This document shows positions 15,838 through 23,670 of a DNA stretch of 28,794 bases, piece after piece. Source of the stretch: a virus. The stretch's first letter is position 1. Each line of letters starts with the position of its first letter. The stretch is from the IMG/VR virus record IMGVR_UViG_3300047457_000717, positions 1-28,794 of that record. One strand, 5' to 3'. The notes below the pieces were generated by a model that searched no databases, was not told the DNA's origin, and worked only from the letters and a program-made list of their open reading frames with translations. The translations under genes and the position numbers were made by a program.

Positions 15838-18752
15838 ATCTCATCCTGTGTGTAATACACTAACGTGCAACGGCAGTTAATAACCTCTGCCGCGTCGCCA
15901 CTTGGGTCGAGTGGGTATTCGAGGTTGTTTGACTGAAACTTATTGTTGATAGGGATGATGCCTTCGTCGCGCGCTTCAAGATGTGTAAGTCGCGTATTGC
16001 CGTCGTCAAACGACAGCCATTCCTTCGCGACAAAGATGCCAGCATCCTTCGCTTGGTCCCACGACCCCTGCGACATCGCGCCCGATGATTCCGTCCGAGC
16101 AATTGCCATCGCGCGCGCGTCCGTATTCGACCGACCGAACGCCGTCTGCTGAACAAGGTCCGCAATCTCACGGAACGAAAGTCCCGCGCGCTCACCCGCC
16201 ATAATCGCCGCCGATATCTGACGGTACGACGTCTTACTTACCTCACCCGCCAACTTATTAGCGCGCGTCTTGATAGCACGTTGCACTTCCTTCGACTGCA
16301 ACGTAAACGACACGGCAAGAGAGCCCACATCTTCCGCGCCCTTGATATACGTCGGCCCAATAAGACGCTGGTATCGCTTCTCCCATCGCGTCCGATACTC
16401 TCCGCCCTTCGCATACTTCGCGCGGATTTCTCCCTTCACCTTATTGAGTTTCGCATCCGCGCGCTGATTTGCCGTGAAAATTCGCTCGACGTCCACCGAC
16501 TCGAAATCAAAGAGCGTCTGCGCTTCCGCCTTATACGCCATCTCTTCCGCGTCGAGTGTCTTCTGCACTCGCTCCCACTTCGCGCGCTTCGCGTCCGTCA
16601 TCTGAATAACATCTGCTGACGACGTATTTCGCTCCGTCTTATCCTTCGCCTCTCGAATGACCGCGCGCATATGGTCAAGGCCACGCGACCCAACCGCGAG
16701 CCACTTGATTTGCGCGACCACTCCCGCGAGTTGGAAGTCACCCTCGTGACGCGCAACCCACGCCTCGCGCAGTCGGATGGCGTTCTCTTCCGCCTCGCCA
16801 TCAGGAACGCCGCCACGCTTTGCCAAAGGTGCAAGCTTTGCGAACTGCTCGTTGCCCTTGATGTTGCCACCCTTCGACCAAATCTCAGGCCAATTTTCTT
16901 TTAGGTCTTCCGCCTCACCGACGGGAAACAACGACCACTGCGAATTGCGGAGTGAGACCTTCTTGTCGTCGCCATCGTTCGGAAAGTTAGTCTTGCCTTC
17001 CGCGCGCATCCCGACGCCCTCGACCTCGGACTCTTCCTCCATCTCTTCTTCGTCGTCGTCCTCTTCTTCGTCGTCCTTTTCCTCGACGACAGGAGCCGCA
17101 ACGGGCGCACTCGCCACAGGTGTCACCGCTCCATCCGTCGCCACCACATTTGGCGTCGTCGTCGCACCCGTACCCGCCGACCCCATCAACGCTTCCGCCA
17201 CATCCGACGCAAGGTTGAAGAATACCTTCAGCATCGCAACGCCAGCATCGCGCGGCATCTGTCCCGCCGCCACCGCCAATACGATGTCTTTCGCGCTTGC
17301 AATCTGCGCTCCATTCAGTACCGTCGCCTCCGTCGTCTGAATCTCGCCAGACGGCGGCACCGTGGCATTGACATTGCCACTTGCAATTGGCGCGGCATCG
17401 AGAGCCGACTCATCTTCCGCCGACAACGCCGGAGCAATGGCAATTGCCGACGGCACCAACGTCGTCGCCGGAGTAATGAGCAACGACTCGGCGGGTTCCG
17501 GCACAGGCGACAACTTCAACGCGCGACGCGATTCTTCGAACGTACGCAACGACGCCGCAAACTCCGCGCGAATACGAGTCGAGGTCGCCTCATCATTCTC
17601 GACCAAATCACGCAACACGTTTGCGTCATACGCGACGTATACGTCACCAAATTCTGGCGCGAGCCAATTGTTAATCTCATCTTCAAAGACGATGAGCATC
17701 GGCTCAATCGTATGCTGAACCAATCGCGCGCGCGCTTCGATGTACTGCACCCCAGATAGTCCCGCATCACTCGACGCCGAACCGATGCCAATCATGCGCG
17801 GGTCAACGCCAAACGCCGCACAGATATCCTCACGCGATACTCGACGAAGGTCGGGGAATTCCAAATCGTTGAGCGTAAATCCGAGCGGTTTGATATCTTT
17901 CACCGCTCCAAAGAACGCAGGCGCGCCACGCTTTCCGCGCTCGACCGTGCGCGCCGTATACCGCTGTTGCATCGAGAGCGCATCATCCGACGTCGCTTCG
18001 TCTGACAGAATCACCGCGAACGTCGGCGTCCCGTCATTCGACACCACCTGACGCACATAGTTCGTCGCTTCGTTATCCGCGACGATGGATTGAATCGCCG
18101 TCGCGCCGCGCGGATACCCGAACACATCGGGGAAATACGGGCGCGGCATATCGAGGTCACGGAAATGCAGAACGTCCTCGACGGGCGCATTGCGCACGAT
18201 GCCCGACCAATCGCTGTAATCGTACCGCGCGGGGTCACCATCCGCATCAACCCACACCGACTGCAACGCTTCGGGATTAATAGACCGGATGCCAATGATA
18301 CGTCCCGTTCCCGTCGCACCCGCGCGCTCAAGGTGGAACATCGAGTTGCCGTATCCCAGAAAATCAACCGCGAATCGCGCGCGCAACTGTCGCGCCGTCA
18401 TCTTGCCCGTTGGTTGGTTGAGCAACTTTTGCAACGGGTGATTGTCGCCTACCGCCGACTCGCGATTCCCTCGCTCCTTCAATACGACAAGAGGTACCGA
18501 CGCGACAATATCCGCCACCGCGCGGATACATGCATGAACGACGGGGTGTTCATTGAATCCGCGCGCGCGCACATTTGCGCCGAGCGGCTTATACTCCTGC
18601 GGGTTCGCCGAACGAACCATCTGCAAACCAGCAACACCAGTTCCCGGCAACGTCGTCGGTATCACACTACGCGCCTCACCATCCGGCGCATTAAACGTGC
18701 GAAGCACTTGAGCGACGCGCGAGAAAATAGAACGACGATTATCTGTCGGCAA
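15834..18752 (-). CDS. Portal protein fused to a MuF-type head morphogenesis domain
   Basis: A 972-residue fusion with a TTG start; no better start exists before an in-frame stop just upstream. Residues about 55-420 form an HK97-type portal (including NEHPVVHACIRAVADIVASVP, DFLGYGNSMFH and GVDPRMIGIG), and 480-527 a portal-type C-terminal helix. A Pro/Thr/Ala-rich linker leads to an extremely acidic tract (557-577, nearly all Asp/Glu). Residues about 597-700 hold a separate compact domain (LRNSQWSLFP, REAWVARHEGDF, AGVVAQIKWLAVGSRG) that I have seen in other phage head proteins without a clear function. Residues about 830-965 show the Mu gpF pattern: ARTESSGAMSQG, 'EWLSFDDGNTR..H' and VINCRCTLVYY. 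Most phages encode portal and MuF as two proteins. Confidence 0.92.
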   Translation of the reverse strand: MPTDNRRSIFSRVAQVLRTFNAPDGEARSVIPTTLPGTGVAGLQMVRSANPQEYKPLGANVRARGFNEHPVVHACIRAVADIVASVPLVVLKERGNRESAVGDNHPLQKLLNQPTGKMTARQLRARFAVDFLGYGNSMFHLERAGATGTGRIIGIRSINPEALQSVWVDADGDPARYDYSDWSGIVRNAPVEDVLHFRDLDMPRPYFPDVFGYPRGATAIQSIVADNEATNYVRQVVSNDGTPTFAVILSDEATSDDALSMQQRYTARTVERGKRGAPAFFGAVKDIKPLGFTLNDLEFPDLRRVSREDICAAFGVDPRMIGIGSASSDAGLSGVQYIEARARLVQHTIEPMLIVFEDEINNWLAPEFGDVYVAYDANVLRDLVENDEATSTRIRAEFAASLRTFEESRRALKLSPVPEPAESLLITPATTLVPSAIAIAPALSAEDESALDAAPIASGNVNATVPPSGEIQTTEATVLNGAQIASAKDIVLAVAAGQMPRDAGVAMLKVFFNLASDVAEALMGSAGTGATTTPNVVATDGAVTPVASAPVAAPVVEEKDDEEEDDDEEEMEEESEVEGVGMRAEGKTNFPNDGDDKKVSLRNSQWSLFPVGEAEDLKENWPEIWSKGGNIKGNEQFAKLAPLAKRGGVPDGEAEENAIRLREAWVARHEGDFQLAGVVAQIKWLAVGSRGLDHMRAVIREAKDKTERNTSSADVIQMTDAKRAKWERVQKTLDAEEMAYKAEAQTLFDFESVDVERIFTANQRADAKLNKVKGEIRAKYAKGGEYRTRWEKRYQRLIGPTYIKGAEDVGSLAVSFTLQSKEVQRAIKTRANKLAGEVSKTSYRQISAAIMAGERAGLSFREIADLVQQTAFGRSNTDARAMAIARTESSGAMSQGSWDQAKDAGIFVAKEWLSFDDGNTRLTHLEARDEGIIPINNKFQSNNLEYPLDPSGDAAEVINCRCTLVYYTQDEI

Positions 18753-18792
18753 TACGCACTCGGCGAAGAGAGTTTACTGGTACTCTATATGC

Positions 18793-18821
18793 ACCATATG
18801 TAAAAACTCATAATAGCGCAA
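18793..18821 (-). promoter_or_regulatory. Candidate promoter for portal and structural genes
   Basis: In the 82-bp gap between large terminase and portal, the minus strand reads TTGCGC (18821-18816), a 17-nt spacer, then TATGGT (18798-18793). Around the -10 is a short inverted repeat (ATATG-GTG-CATAT), a possible operator. This is the only sizeable gap in the packaging-head chain, so it may allow separate late transcription. Confidence 0.5.
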
Positions 18822-18834
18822 CCCCCCTAACTTC

Positions 18835-20079
18835 TTACACGACAAACCCTCCGCCGCCGCGAAGCATTGTCCACGACGCCGCCCACACCATCGCATCCAT
18901 CCGGTCGGGACTGAACGACGTTTCCTCCGGCGTCCACGACGTCATCTGTTGCTCCAACTTGGCAAAGGTTCCAACGTGATGTATTAGTCCTCGCTCATAC
19001 AACGCCGCCACGGGTTCCGCGCGCTTTGCCTTCCCACGCGATGCATGTACCGACCGATACGGTATTCCGTAATCAATCGCGCGCAACGTCGCCTCGACCA
19101 TATCACCACCGTTGTTCGTCTCACCAATGATGCGGTCCGCATTGTATTGCCTATACAACGCGATAGCCTTATTCGCCCATTCGTGTGGCTTATACCTTCC
19201 GCTCGCGTCGTGTAGAACGTATCCGTGTCCGTCTTTGCCGTGACCGAATACAACGATTCCCGTTTCGTCGCTGTCTGGCCCCGACGTCGCCGCAGGGTCA
19301 ATCGCCACGACGACGCGCTTATACTCCGTCGGTCCGTTCGTGACGCGATTTTCGATAATAAGTTCCGGCGTCCACAACGCCCCCGGTGCCGCCGACAACG
19401 AATCCCAATCACCCAATACAAAACGCCTATACTCGCGCTCTGGTAGGTTCTTCAACGCCTCGCGGTATTCGTCAGAGATATGCGGATTATCCGCTACCGT
19501 CGCGGGTTGAAAGTAATACGGCTCGCGCAACGTTCCCGACTTGTGTGGGTCATAGAACGTTTCCTTGACCCAACCCAAGCCCGGATTGCACGTGAGTAGA
19601 ATCAACGGCGACGGTTGTTCCCCATTCGGAACAACCCAAGACCCCGCGCGCTCGACCGCTTTGTACCACGCCGCCTGTGATAATTCGTTTGCCTCTTCGA
19701 GTACGAATCCGTTGACCTCTAATCCCTTCCACGCATCGAGGTCGGGGTCCGCCGTGATGTTTTCGTTGACGAATAGAATCTCCGACCCATTCGCGCACCC
19801 CATCGTCCACGACGCAAAATTGATGTCGCCCGTAAACCCCGGCACCCTGAACTTGCTAATCGCAGGCAATACGTTACGCCGAATACTCGGTATGTCTTTA
19901 CGCACAATCGCCCACCGCGACCGTGGGTAGATACGCGCCAACGCTTGCACGATGATAAGAGCCAACGACGTTTTACCGCTACGAATCCCGCCGCCGTAGA
20001 GCAAATAACGAAAGCGACCGGAGAAGGTCGCTTCCGCAAACTGTCGCTGTGCCGGAGTCTCTTCAAAGAAACGGGTCAG
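18835..20079 (-). CDS. Terminase large subunit (TerL), likely CTG start
   Basis: Packaging ATPase and headful/cos nuclease. With the start at CTG 20079 the protein has 414 residues. Walker A GGIRSGKT is at 30-37, the Walker B-type 'FVLEEANE' at about 125-132, coupling motif LLTCNP at about 162-167, and the RNase H-like nuclease acidic residues at about D261 (AIDPAAT), E320/D326 (ETNNGGDMV) and D395 (DRMDAMVW). I prefer CTG because AAGGAG lies 8 nt upstream and because the 25 residues it adds (ending FAEATFSGRFRY) resemble the conserved lead-in of TerL ahead of Walker A; no ATG or GTG occurs between the in-frame stop and this point. The alternative TTG at 20004 lacks both. Confidence 0.9.
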   Translation of the reverse strand: MTRFFEETPAQRQFAEATFSGRFRYLLYGGGIRSGKTSLALIIVQALARIYPRSRWAIVRKDIPSIRRNVLPAISKFRVPGFTGDINFASWTMGCANGSEILFVNENITADPDLDAWKGLEVNGFVLEEANELSQAAWYKAVERAGSWVVPNGEQPSPLILLTCNPGLGWVKETFYDPHKSGTLREPYYFQPATVADNPHISDEYREALKNLPEREYRRFVLGDWDSLSAAPGALWTPELIIENRVTNGPTEYKRVVVAIDPAATSGPDSDETGIVVFGHGKDGHGYVLHDASGRYKPHEWANKAIALYRQYNADRIIGETNNGGDMVEATLRAIDYGIPYRSVHASRGKAKRAEPVAALYERGLIHHVGTFAKLEQQMTSWTPEETSFSPDRMDAMVWAASWTMLRGGGGFVV

Positions 20080-20432
20080 AACTTAATCTCCTTGCCGCCA
20101 ATCACGATGGTCTGTGTACCGATAGTCTGCTCGTTACTCGTGACATCGAATCGCTCGACGTACCCTCTCGACTTCCCCTTGGTCTTTAGGTAGAAGATGG
20201 TCGCCGCCGTATTGTTGTCCGCGATTTGCGAATGCAACTTGGATTCCGCGAAATCCAACGCCATATCCGCGATACTCTCGACCTCTTCCCTATACGTCGC
20301 GTCCTTCTCCATCCACACGTAATGCGTCGCGCGCGAGACTCCCGCCATCTTACACGCCGTCGTCACAACGCCCAACGACTTTTCAAGGGCAGATATCATC
20401 GCCTTTTTTTTGTGTCTATTACCGTCCGACAT
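20076..20432 (-). CDS. Terminase small subunit (TerS)
   Basis: I place the start at ATG 20432, giving 118 residues (MSDGNRHKKKAMISALEKSLG...). The N-terminal basic part is followed by a helix-turn-helix (TTACKMAGVSRATHYVWMEKD, residues about 25-45) of the Terminase_2/HTH type that recognises the packaging site, then an oligomerisation helix (YREEVESIADMALDFAESKLHSQI) and a C-terminal region 'ATIFYLKTKGKSRGYVER' that is characteristic of the family. It lies directly upstream of TerL, and its stop overlaps the TerL start. The role is well supported. Confidence 0.9.
   Translation of the reverse strand: MSDGNRHKKKAMISALEKSLGVVTTACKMAGVSRATHYVWMEKDATYREEVESIADMALDFAESKLHSQIADNNTAATIFYLKTKGKSRGYVERFDVTSNEQTIGTQTIVIGGKEIKF
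20079..20093 (-). promoter_or_regulatory. Ribosome binding site setting an unusual CTG start for TerL
   Basis: Minus strand AAGGAG (20093-20088), 8 nt, then CTG (20079-20077), overlapping the TerS TGA stop as CTGA. The strong SD and the missing ATG/GTG/TTG in frame nearby make CTG the likely initiator. Confidence 0.65.
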
Positions 20433-20445
20433 ATTGCACCGCTTG

Positions 20446-21162
20446 TTATACGTTGAGTTCAATCGTGAAGGTATTCGCCTTCCGCTTTGCCTTACGAATC
20501 ATTCCCGGATACTGCTTAATAAGACGCTTAATTGCCTCGCGTTCTATTTCGACGGTACGGTAATCCTTGCATCCGCCCTCTGTTGTCCAATGCTCATTCT
20601 GCCAATGCATATAGCGGATGCCGTATATCCCGCCATACTTCTGCATATGTCTTAAACATATCTCATAATCTTCTTTGACGGGATATGACTCGTCGAAAAA
20701 GAATTCCCCATCGTTGACCATCCCCATGCACGACGCGGTGAGATACGTTCGCGTAAGGAACGGTTTGTAAGGATAGACGGAACGTAACGCCGCCTCCGTC
20801 TTTAATCCCCACATCTTATACCCCATCTGTACCGTAACGTCAAACGCCTTGACGAACTCATCGACCCAGAACCCCTCATCCTTGATTTGCTTCTGCTTCC
20901 CGTTGCGCATAAGCAACTTAGTATATCCCGTCGCCATCGCGTCATCGTCGAGAAAGACGACCCACTCATCTCCCGCATTGCGCAGAATCCAATTGCGCGT
21001 CGCCGTAATACCGCGCACCTCCTTCGGTACCGCGACCACGTTTCGCACGTAATTGTATTGGTGGACCTCCGACTCCGGCACGAAAAACGTTCCCGCATTT
21101 GGAACGATTTCGTTGGTCGTCGTACGCCCTGCCCTACTTTTGCTCGGTATTGCGATGAGCAT
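20446..21162 (-). CDS. Phage glycosyltransferase of the TET-associated (GT-A) type
   Basis: I place the start at ATG 21162, giving 238 residues (MLIAIPSKSRAGRTTT...). The N-terminal 'IPSKSRAGRTTT' loop, the strand 'VVFLDDDAMA' with an Asp-rich metal/nucleotide-sugar motif (71-74), and 'KEDYEICLRHMQKYGG' (about 163-178) match GT-A glycosyltransferases known from phages with modified DNA. In published genomics of base-hypermodification systems, such enzymes travel with ParB-like proteins, and a ParB-like gene overlaps this one by 29 nt. It therefore may glycosylate a modified base on phage DNA before packaging; glycosylation of virion or wall polymers is an alternative. No TET/JBP oxygenase is in the window. 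Confidence 0.75.
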   Translation of the reverse strand: MLIAIPSKSRAGRTTTNEIVPNAGTFFVPESEVHQYNYVRNVVAVPKEVRGITATRNWILRNAGDEWVVFLDDDAMATGYTKLLMRNGKQKQIKDEGFWVDEFVKAFDVTVQMGYKMWGLKTEAALRSVYPYKPFLTRTYLTASCMGMVNDGEFFFDESYPVKEDYEICLRHMQKYGGIYGIRYMHWQNEHWTTEGGCKDYRTVEIEREAIKRLIKQYPGMIRKAKRKANTFTIELNV

Positions 21163-21760
21163 CGTATCTCTCTTTGAAATCGTTCCACCACAGGACGCGC
21201 TCCAATCCCAACGCATCAAACGGGCTTCCCTCTTTATACCCGCCGCGCCTTACCATCTTCAGTTTTAGCGTCTCCTTAATCTCTTCCCACTCCAACGAAT
21301 TCGGGTCCGCCAATATGACGATGTATTCGCGCGGTGGTTCTAACTGTACCGATTGTTCCAACTCTAATTCTTCGCCCTCTTCCATCGTATCAATCGGGTC
21401 CGGTACATCTAATCCCCACTCCGCCAACTTCTCGACGTCCCACAAATTCGCCAACGCCTCCCACTCCCATTCTCCGTACCCGACGTTGTCCTTGATGATG
21501 AACTCGCGCTGTTGCTCCTCCGTCAACGACGACGCGCGCACGACGGGAACGTCCACCAATCCCGCCGCCTCACACGCGCGCAACCGCATGTTGCCACCCA
21601 ATACAACGCCGTCACCGTTCACCACCAACGGGCGCAGTTCCAACATTTCCGGGAACTCGCGAATCGACCGAACCAACTTTTGAAACGCTTCATCGCGAAT
21701 GATTCGCGGGTTTTCCGGGTTGGGCTTGATATCCCGAATAGGTACGCGCGTCCACTCCAT
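21134..21760 (-). CDS. ParB/Srx-fold protein, possible DNA-modification partner
   Basis: A 208-residue protein with start at ATG 21760, overlapping the upstream stop as TGATG (a GTG three bases earlier is also possible). The ParB/sulfiredoxin core contains 'IRDIKPNPENPRII' and the hallmark 'GGNMRLRACEAAG' (about 55-67), which binds nucleotide phosphate. Helices with many Trp (GYGEWEWEALANLWDVE) follow, then an acidic stretch and a C-terminal domain 'REYIVILADPNSLEWEEIKETL...ERVLWWNDFKERY' seen in phage ParB-like proteins. These act in phage genomes as NTP-dependent factors and have been linked to DNA base hypermodification loci with glycosyltransferases. The ATPase/CTPase activity here is inferred. 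It is not a chromosome-segregation ParB, as no ParA partner is present. Confidence 0.8.
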   Translation of the reverse strand: MEWTRVPIRDIKPNPENPRIIRDEAFQKLVRSIREFPEMLELRPLVVNGDGVVLGGNMRLRACEAAGLVDVPVVRASSLTEEQQREFIIKDNVGYGEWEWEALANLWDVEKLAEWGLDVPDPIDTMEEGEELELEQSVQLEPPREYIVILADPNSLEWEEIKETLKLKMVRRGGYKEGSPFDALGLERVLWWNDFKERYDAHRNTEQK

Positions 21761-21969
21761 CACGCTTTGTCCTTACCCTTCGCGGAAATAATACGCCGCG
21801 CCGTCTCGTTTTCCTCGCGCGTCACCACGCGCCGCTTCACCTTTGACAACTCCCGAACCATTGTCAGGATTTCATCGACGTACGTATACACCATGATAAC
21901 CAATCCCAACACCATCAAACCCAAAACAAAAAACACCGACGCGATAAGGTGCATTGCCTGACCTTGCAT
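21760..21969 (-). CDS. Small single-pass membrane protein
   Basis: I take the start as ATG 21969, giving 69 residues (MQGQAMHLIASVFFVLGLMVL...), because an extended upstream frame would overlap the zinc-finger gene; GAGAAC precedes it. A single transmembrane helix spans about residues 7-29, followed by a charged, Arg/Lys/Glu-rich cytosolic helix ending AKGKDKA. Such small proteins include holin-like or spanin-like lysis factors and inner-membrane modulators. No endolysin is next to it, so a lysis role is only a possibility. It is coupled downstream to the ParB-like gene. Confidence 0.65.
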   Translation of the reverse strand: MQGQAMHLIASVFFVLGLMVLGLVIMVYTYVDEILTMVRELSKVKRRVVTREENETARRIISAKGKDKA

Positions 21970-21971
21970 TG

Positions 21972-22166
21972 TTAGTTCTCCCAACGGGTGATGTAGGTAC
22001 CGTCTCTTTGTTTCCACTTTCCCCCCACAGGATACGCGCGCTCTCCATGACACGCCACGCGCAGATTGTGAATCTTCACCGCCTCGCGCGTTACGAATCC
22101 AATCTGGCACGTTAGACAATACGACTCACAATAACATGCCACGGGTGATTTCTTTTTAGCCATCAT
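21972..22166 (-). CDS. Cys-rich small protein, possible zinc finger
   Basis: A 64-residue basic protein (start at ATG 22166 or the adjacent ATG 22163), overlapping the end of the nuclease gene. It contains a Cys cluster (CYCESYCLTC) and a later 'HNLRVACH', a layout compatible with a single C2H2- or CCHC-type zinc site. The rest is Lys/Arg-rich, ending GGKWKQRDGTYITRWEN. I cannot name the family; a nucleic-acid-binding accessory role is plausible because it lies between the VRR-NUC nuclease and a small membrane gene. Function is unproven. Confidence 0.6.
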   Translation of the reverse strand: MMAKKKSPVACYCESYCLTCQIGFVTREAVKIHNLRVACHGERAYPVGGKWKQRDGTYITRWEN

Positions 22167-22572
22167 CAATTCCAAGGTGAGATGTCACGACGCGCCACGC
22201 ATCCGCCGCCGTCGTCACAATCTCGACCCTCCACCCTGCATTGCGCAATAGCACATGCCACCGCTTCTGGTTATCGCTCACGCGACCCTTCCCCGTCGGT
22301 GACTTGAATTCAATTGCCAATCCCACCGTGGTATTGTCGCTTGCCGGAGCAAAGCACAACCAATCCGGCACCCCCGCCTCCACGCCCTCCGCTTTCATCA
22401 ACGCCGCTTCGCGCGCCGAACGCCTCCCCCCATTCGGCACCGCACACGCCGCGCGCTCTCTCGTTCGCGGGTCCGTCCGCCAACGACGTATAAACAAACG
22501 CTGTTCTATCGCTTCCAGATGTTGTGGCTTGCGACGAATTGCCATCTTATACAACGACGGTTTATTTGCCAC
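22156..22572 (-). CDS. VRR-NUC domain nuclease, GTG start
   Basis: A 138-residue VRR-NUC (PD-(D/E)XK-type) nuclease, structure-selective in known phage and cellular members (FAN1-like). Visible motifs: an N-terminal Glu helix (EAIEQRLFIRRW), 'NGGRRSAREAALMKAEGVEAGVPDWLCF' around residues 47-73 with the conserved Pro-Asp, then 'LAIEFKSPTGKGRVSDNQ' (about 85-102) with the Glu-x-Lys metal site and Gln. Start at GTG 22572 follows a GAGGAGG ribosome site by 6 nt; a GTG one codon upstream is possible. The enzyme likely processes branched or replication-fork DNA. Placement within the middle gene block, before packaging, fits resolution of DNA before encapsidation. Confidence 0.88.
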   Translation of the reverse strand: MANKPSLYKMAIRRKPQHLEAIEQRLFIRRWRTDPRTRERAACAVPNGGRRSAREAALMKAEGVEAGVPDWLCFAPASDNTTVGLAIEFKSPTGKGRVSDNQKRWHVLLRNAGWRVEIVTTAADAWRVVTSHLGIDDG

Positions 22573-23023
22573 CACGTTCCTCCTCTAATCGTTTGCGCGC
22601 GTAATACTTCGCCCATCGCGCCTCTCTCGCTTTCTTTGCAATCTCCTTTACGCGCTCCGGTCCCAAACTTCGAACGCGCGCCGCCGCTCCTAACGGTCCG
22701 CCAATCTTACCCGCCTGCGCGAGCGTCATCTTCTCCGCAGGCGGTTGCATTCCCTTTTCCTGCCATCGCCGTTTGCGCGCGCCCTCCGCCACCTTATCCA
22801 AATTGTTTTTTTGCCACCGCATACAATCCTTGCGCCTGCGAATCTTCTTGCACTCTTCGCAATAGAACGTCACGCCGACCGTGCCATACACAGGCCGTGG
22901 GCAATACCGACAGACGCCACGCTTCCGACGCTCACATTGCGCACAATGAAACGTGACGCGCCCAATCCTATCGACGCGCTCGACCACGACGCCGCGACAC
23001 GTTGACAACTCGCACCGCATCAT
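22562..23023 (-). CDS. Zinc-ribbon protein with basic C-terminal helix
   Basis: A 153-residue protein starting MMRCELSTC with ATGA coupling to the gene upstream. The first 60 residues hold four Cys-x(2-4)-Cys pairs (CELSTC, CAQC, CRYC, CEEC), consistent with two zinc ribbons. Next comes a strongly basic stretch (KKIRRRKDCMRW...ARKRRWQEKG), then 'GKIGGPLGAAARVRSLGPERVKEIAKKAREARW', a motif repeated in bacterial small proteins of the 'LTPEERxEIARKAAxARW' type. The combination suggests DNA or RNA binding. I do not recognise a function. It overlaps the nuclease gene and may be a partner. Confidence 0.68.
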   Translation of the reverse strand: MMRCELSTCRGVVVERVDRIGRVTFHCAQCERRKRGVCRYCPRPVYGTVGVTFYCEECKKIRRRKDCMRWQKNNLDKVAEGARKRRWQEKGMQPPAEKMTLAQAGKIGGPLGAAARVRSLGPERVKEIAKKAREARWAKYYARKRLEEERGGK

Positions 23024-23199
23024 TCCGCGACTACCTCCCGACCGCCGAACGCATGATGCATGACGGTGTGCGCCATCAACCGCATCCGTTCATGGTGCAA
23101 ACGAACCAACTGTTGCGACACCTTGATAATCTCATCATCGAGCGCGTTCAAACTTTTCTCTGCGTGGTCGTCCATCAAGAGCGGAAAGTTGAGCGTCAT
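23020..23199 (-). CDS. Small helical protein of 59 residues
   Basis: A short frame, ATG 23199 to TGA 23020, fills the space between two accepted genes with a 1-nt gap upstream and an ATGA overlap downstream, so it is part of the chain. It encodes MTLNFPLLMDDHAEKSLNAL and continues as one long helix rich in His, Met and Glu (LDDEIIKVSQQLVRLHHERMRLMAHTVMHHAF), possibly a coiled-coil dimer. No Cys or membrane segment. Function is unknown, but the perfect coupling supports it being translated. Confidence 0.6.
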   Translation of the reverse strand: MTLNFPLLMDDHAEKSLNALDDEIIKVSQQLVRLHHERMRLMAHTVMHHAFGGREVVAE

Positions 23200-23200
23200 G

Positions 23201-23464
23201 TTACATCACTCCCCATTGTTTGTGGTTGTCGCCATACATCGCCGTCGCCAAGACCGATGCACACTCCATGCAATCCGACACGTGTTCCGTGAACGTCCAT
23301 CGCTTCAATACTTCACCGCAAGGCATGTCGATGTAATCGAAAACAAATCGCCCCACATCCGGCATCGTTTCGCGCGCCGCCTGATGCATCGCCTCGCATC
23401 GCTCCGCATGACGCAACACCCCATCATGCATCACACCCTCGCAATACGCGCAGACAATATTCAT
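23201..23464 (-). CDS. Cys/His-rich small protein, possible zinc finger
   Basis: An 87-residue protein with start at ATG 23464, overlapping the HTH gene stop as ATGA. It begins MNIVCAYCEGVMHDGVLRHAERC, a CxxC-x(n)-HxxxC arrangement that would bind zinc, followed by helices and further Cys (YIDMPCGEVLK, HVSDCMECAS). Longer frames would run into the neighbouring gene. Several proteins in this block share such Cys pairs. I cannot assign a role beyond a likely nucleic-acid or protein contact. Confidence 0.62.
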   Translation of the reverse strand: MNIVCAYCEGVMHDGVLRHAERCEAMHQAARETMPDVGRFVFDYIDMPCGEVLKRWTFTEHVSDCMECASVLATAMYGDNHKQWGVM

Positions 23465-23670
23465 GTCGGAATCTCCCGCCGCAATTCGTCGCGCACCTTT
23501 CGCACCGCCTCCAACGCGCGCGGTCCCATCTGTCGACGTCCCGCGCACCAATGCAACACCGTCTGTGGGCAATATCGAATCGCCAACGCCAACCGTGCCT
23601 TTGCCATTGACAGCCCACGCTCATCTGGCATGCGCAACAGTTCCAACACCTCCGCCAATTCTTTCTGCAT
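23461..23670 (-). CDS. Small HTH protein, Cro/CI type
   Basis: A 69-residue protein, MQKELAEVLELLRMPDERGL... The segment 'MAKARLALAIRYCPQTVLHWCAGRRQMGPRALEAVRKV' (about residues 22-58) has the length and pattern of a helix-turn-helix of the Cro/CI or XRE family, with a recognition helix after 'CPQTVLHWCAG' and a dimer-type C-terminal helix. It is coupled at both ends in the operon (TAATG, ATGA). It probably regulates mid or late transcription; target sites are not identifiable here. Confidence 0.68.
   Translation of the reverse strand: MQKELAEVLELLRMPDERGLSMAKARLALAIRYCPQTVLHWCAGRRQMGPRALEAVRKVRDELRREIPT

Noticed and set aside
21760-21969. Holin
   Set aside because: Single transmembrane helix fits some holins, but no endolysin or spanin gene is near; kept as a small membrane protein.
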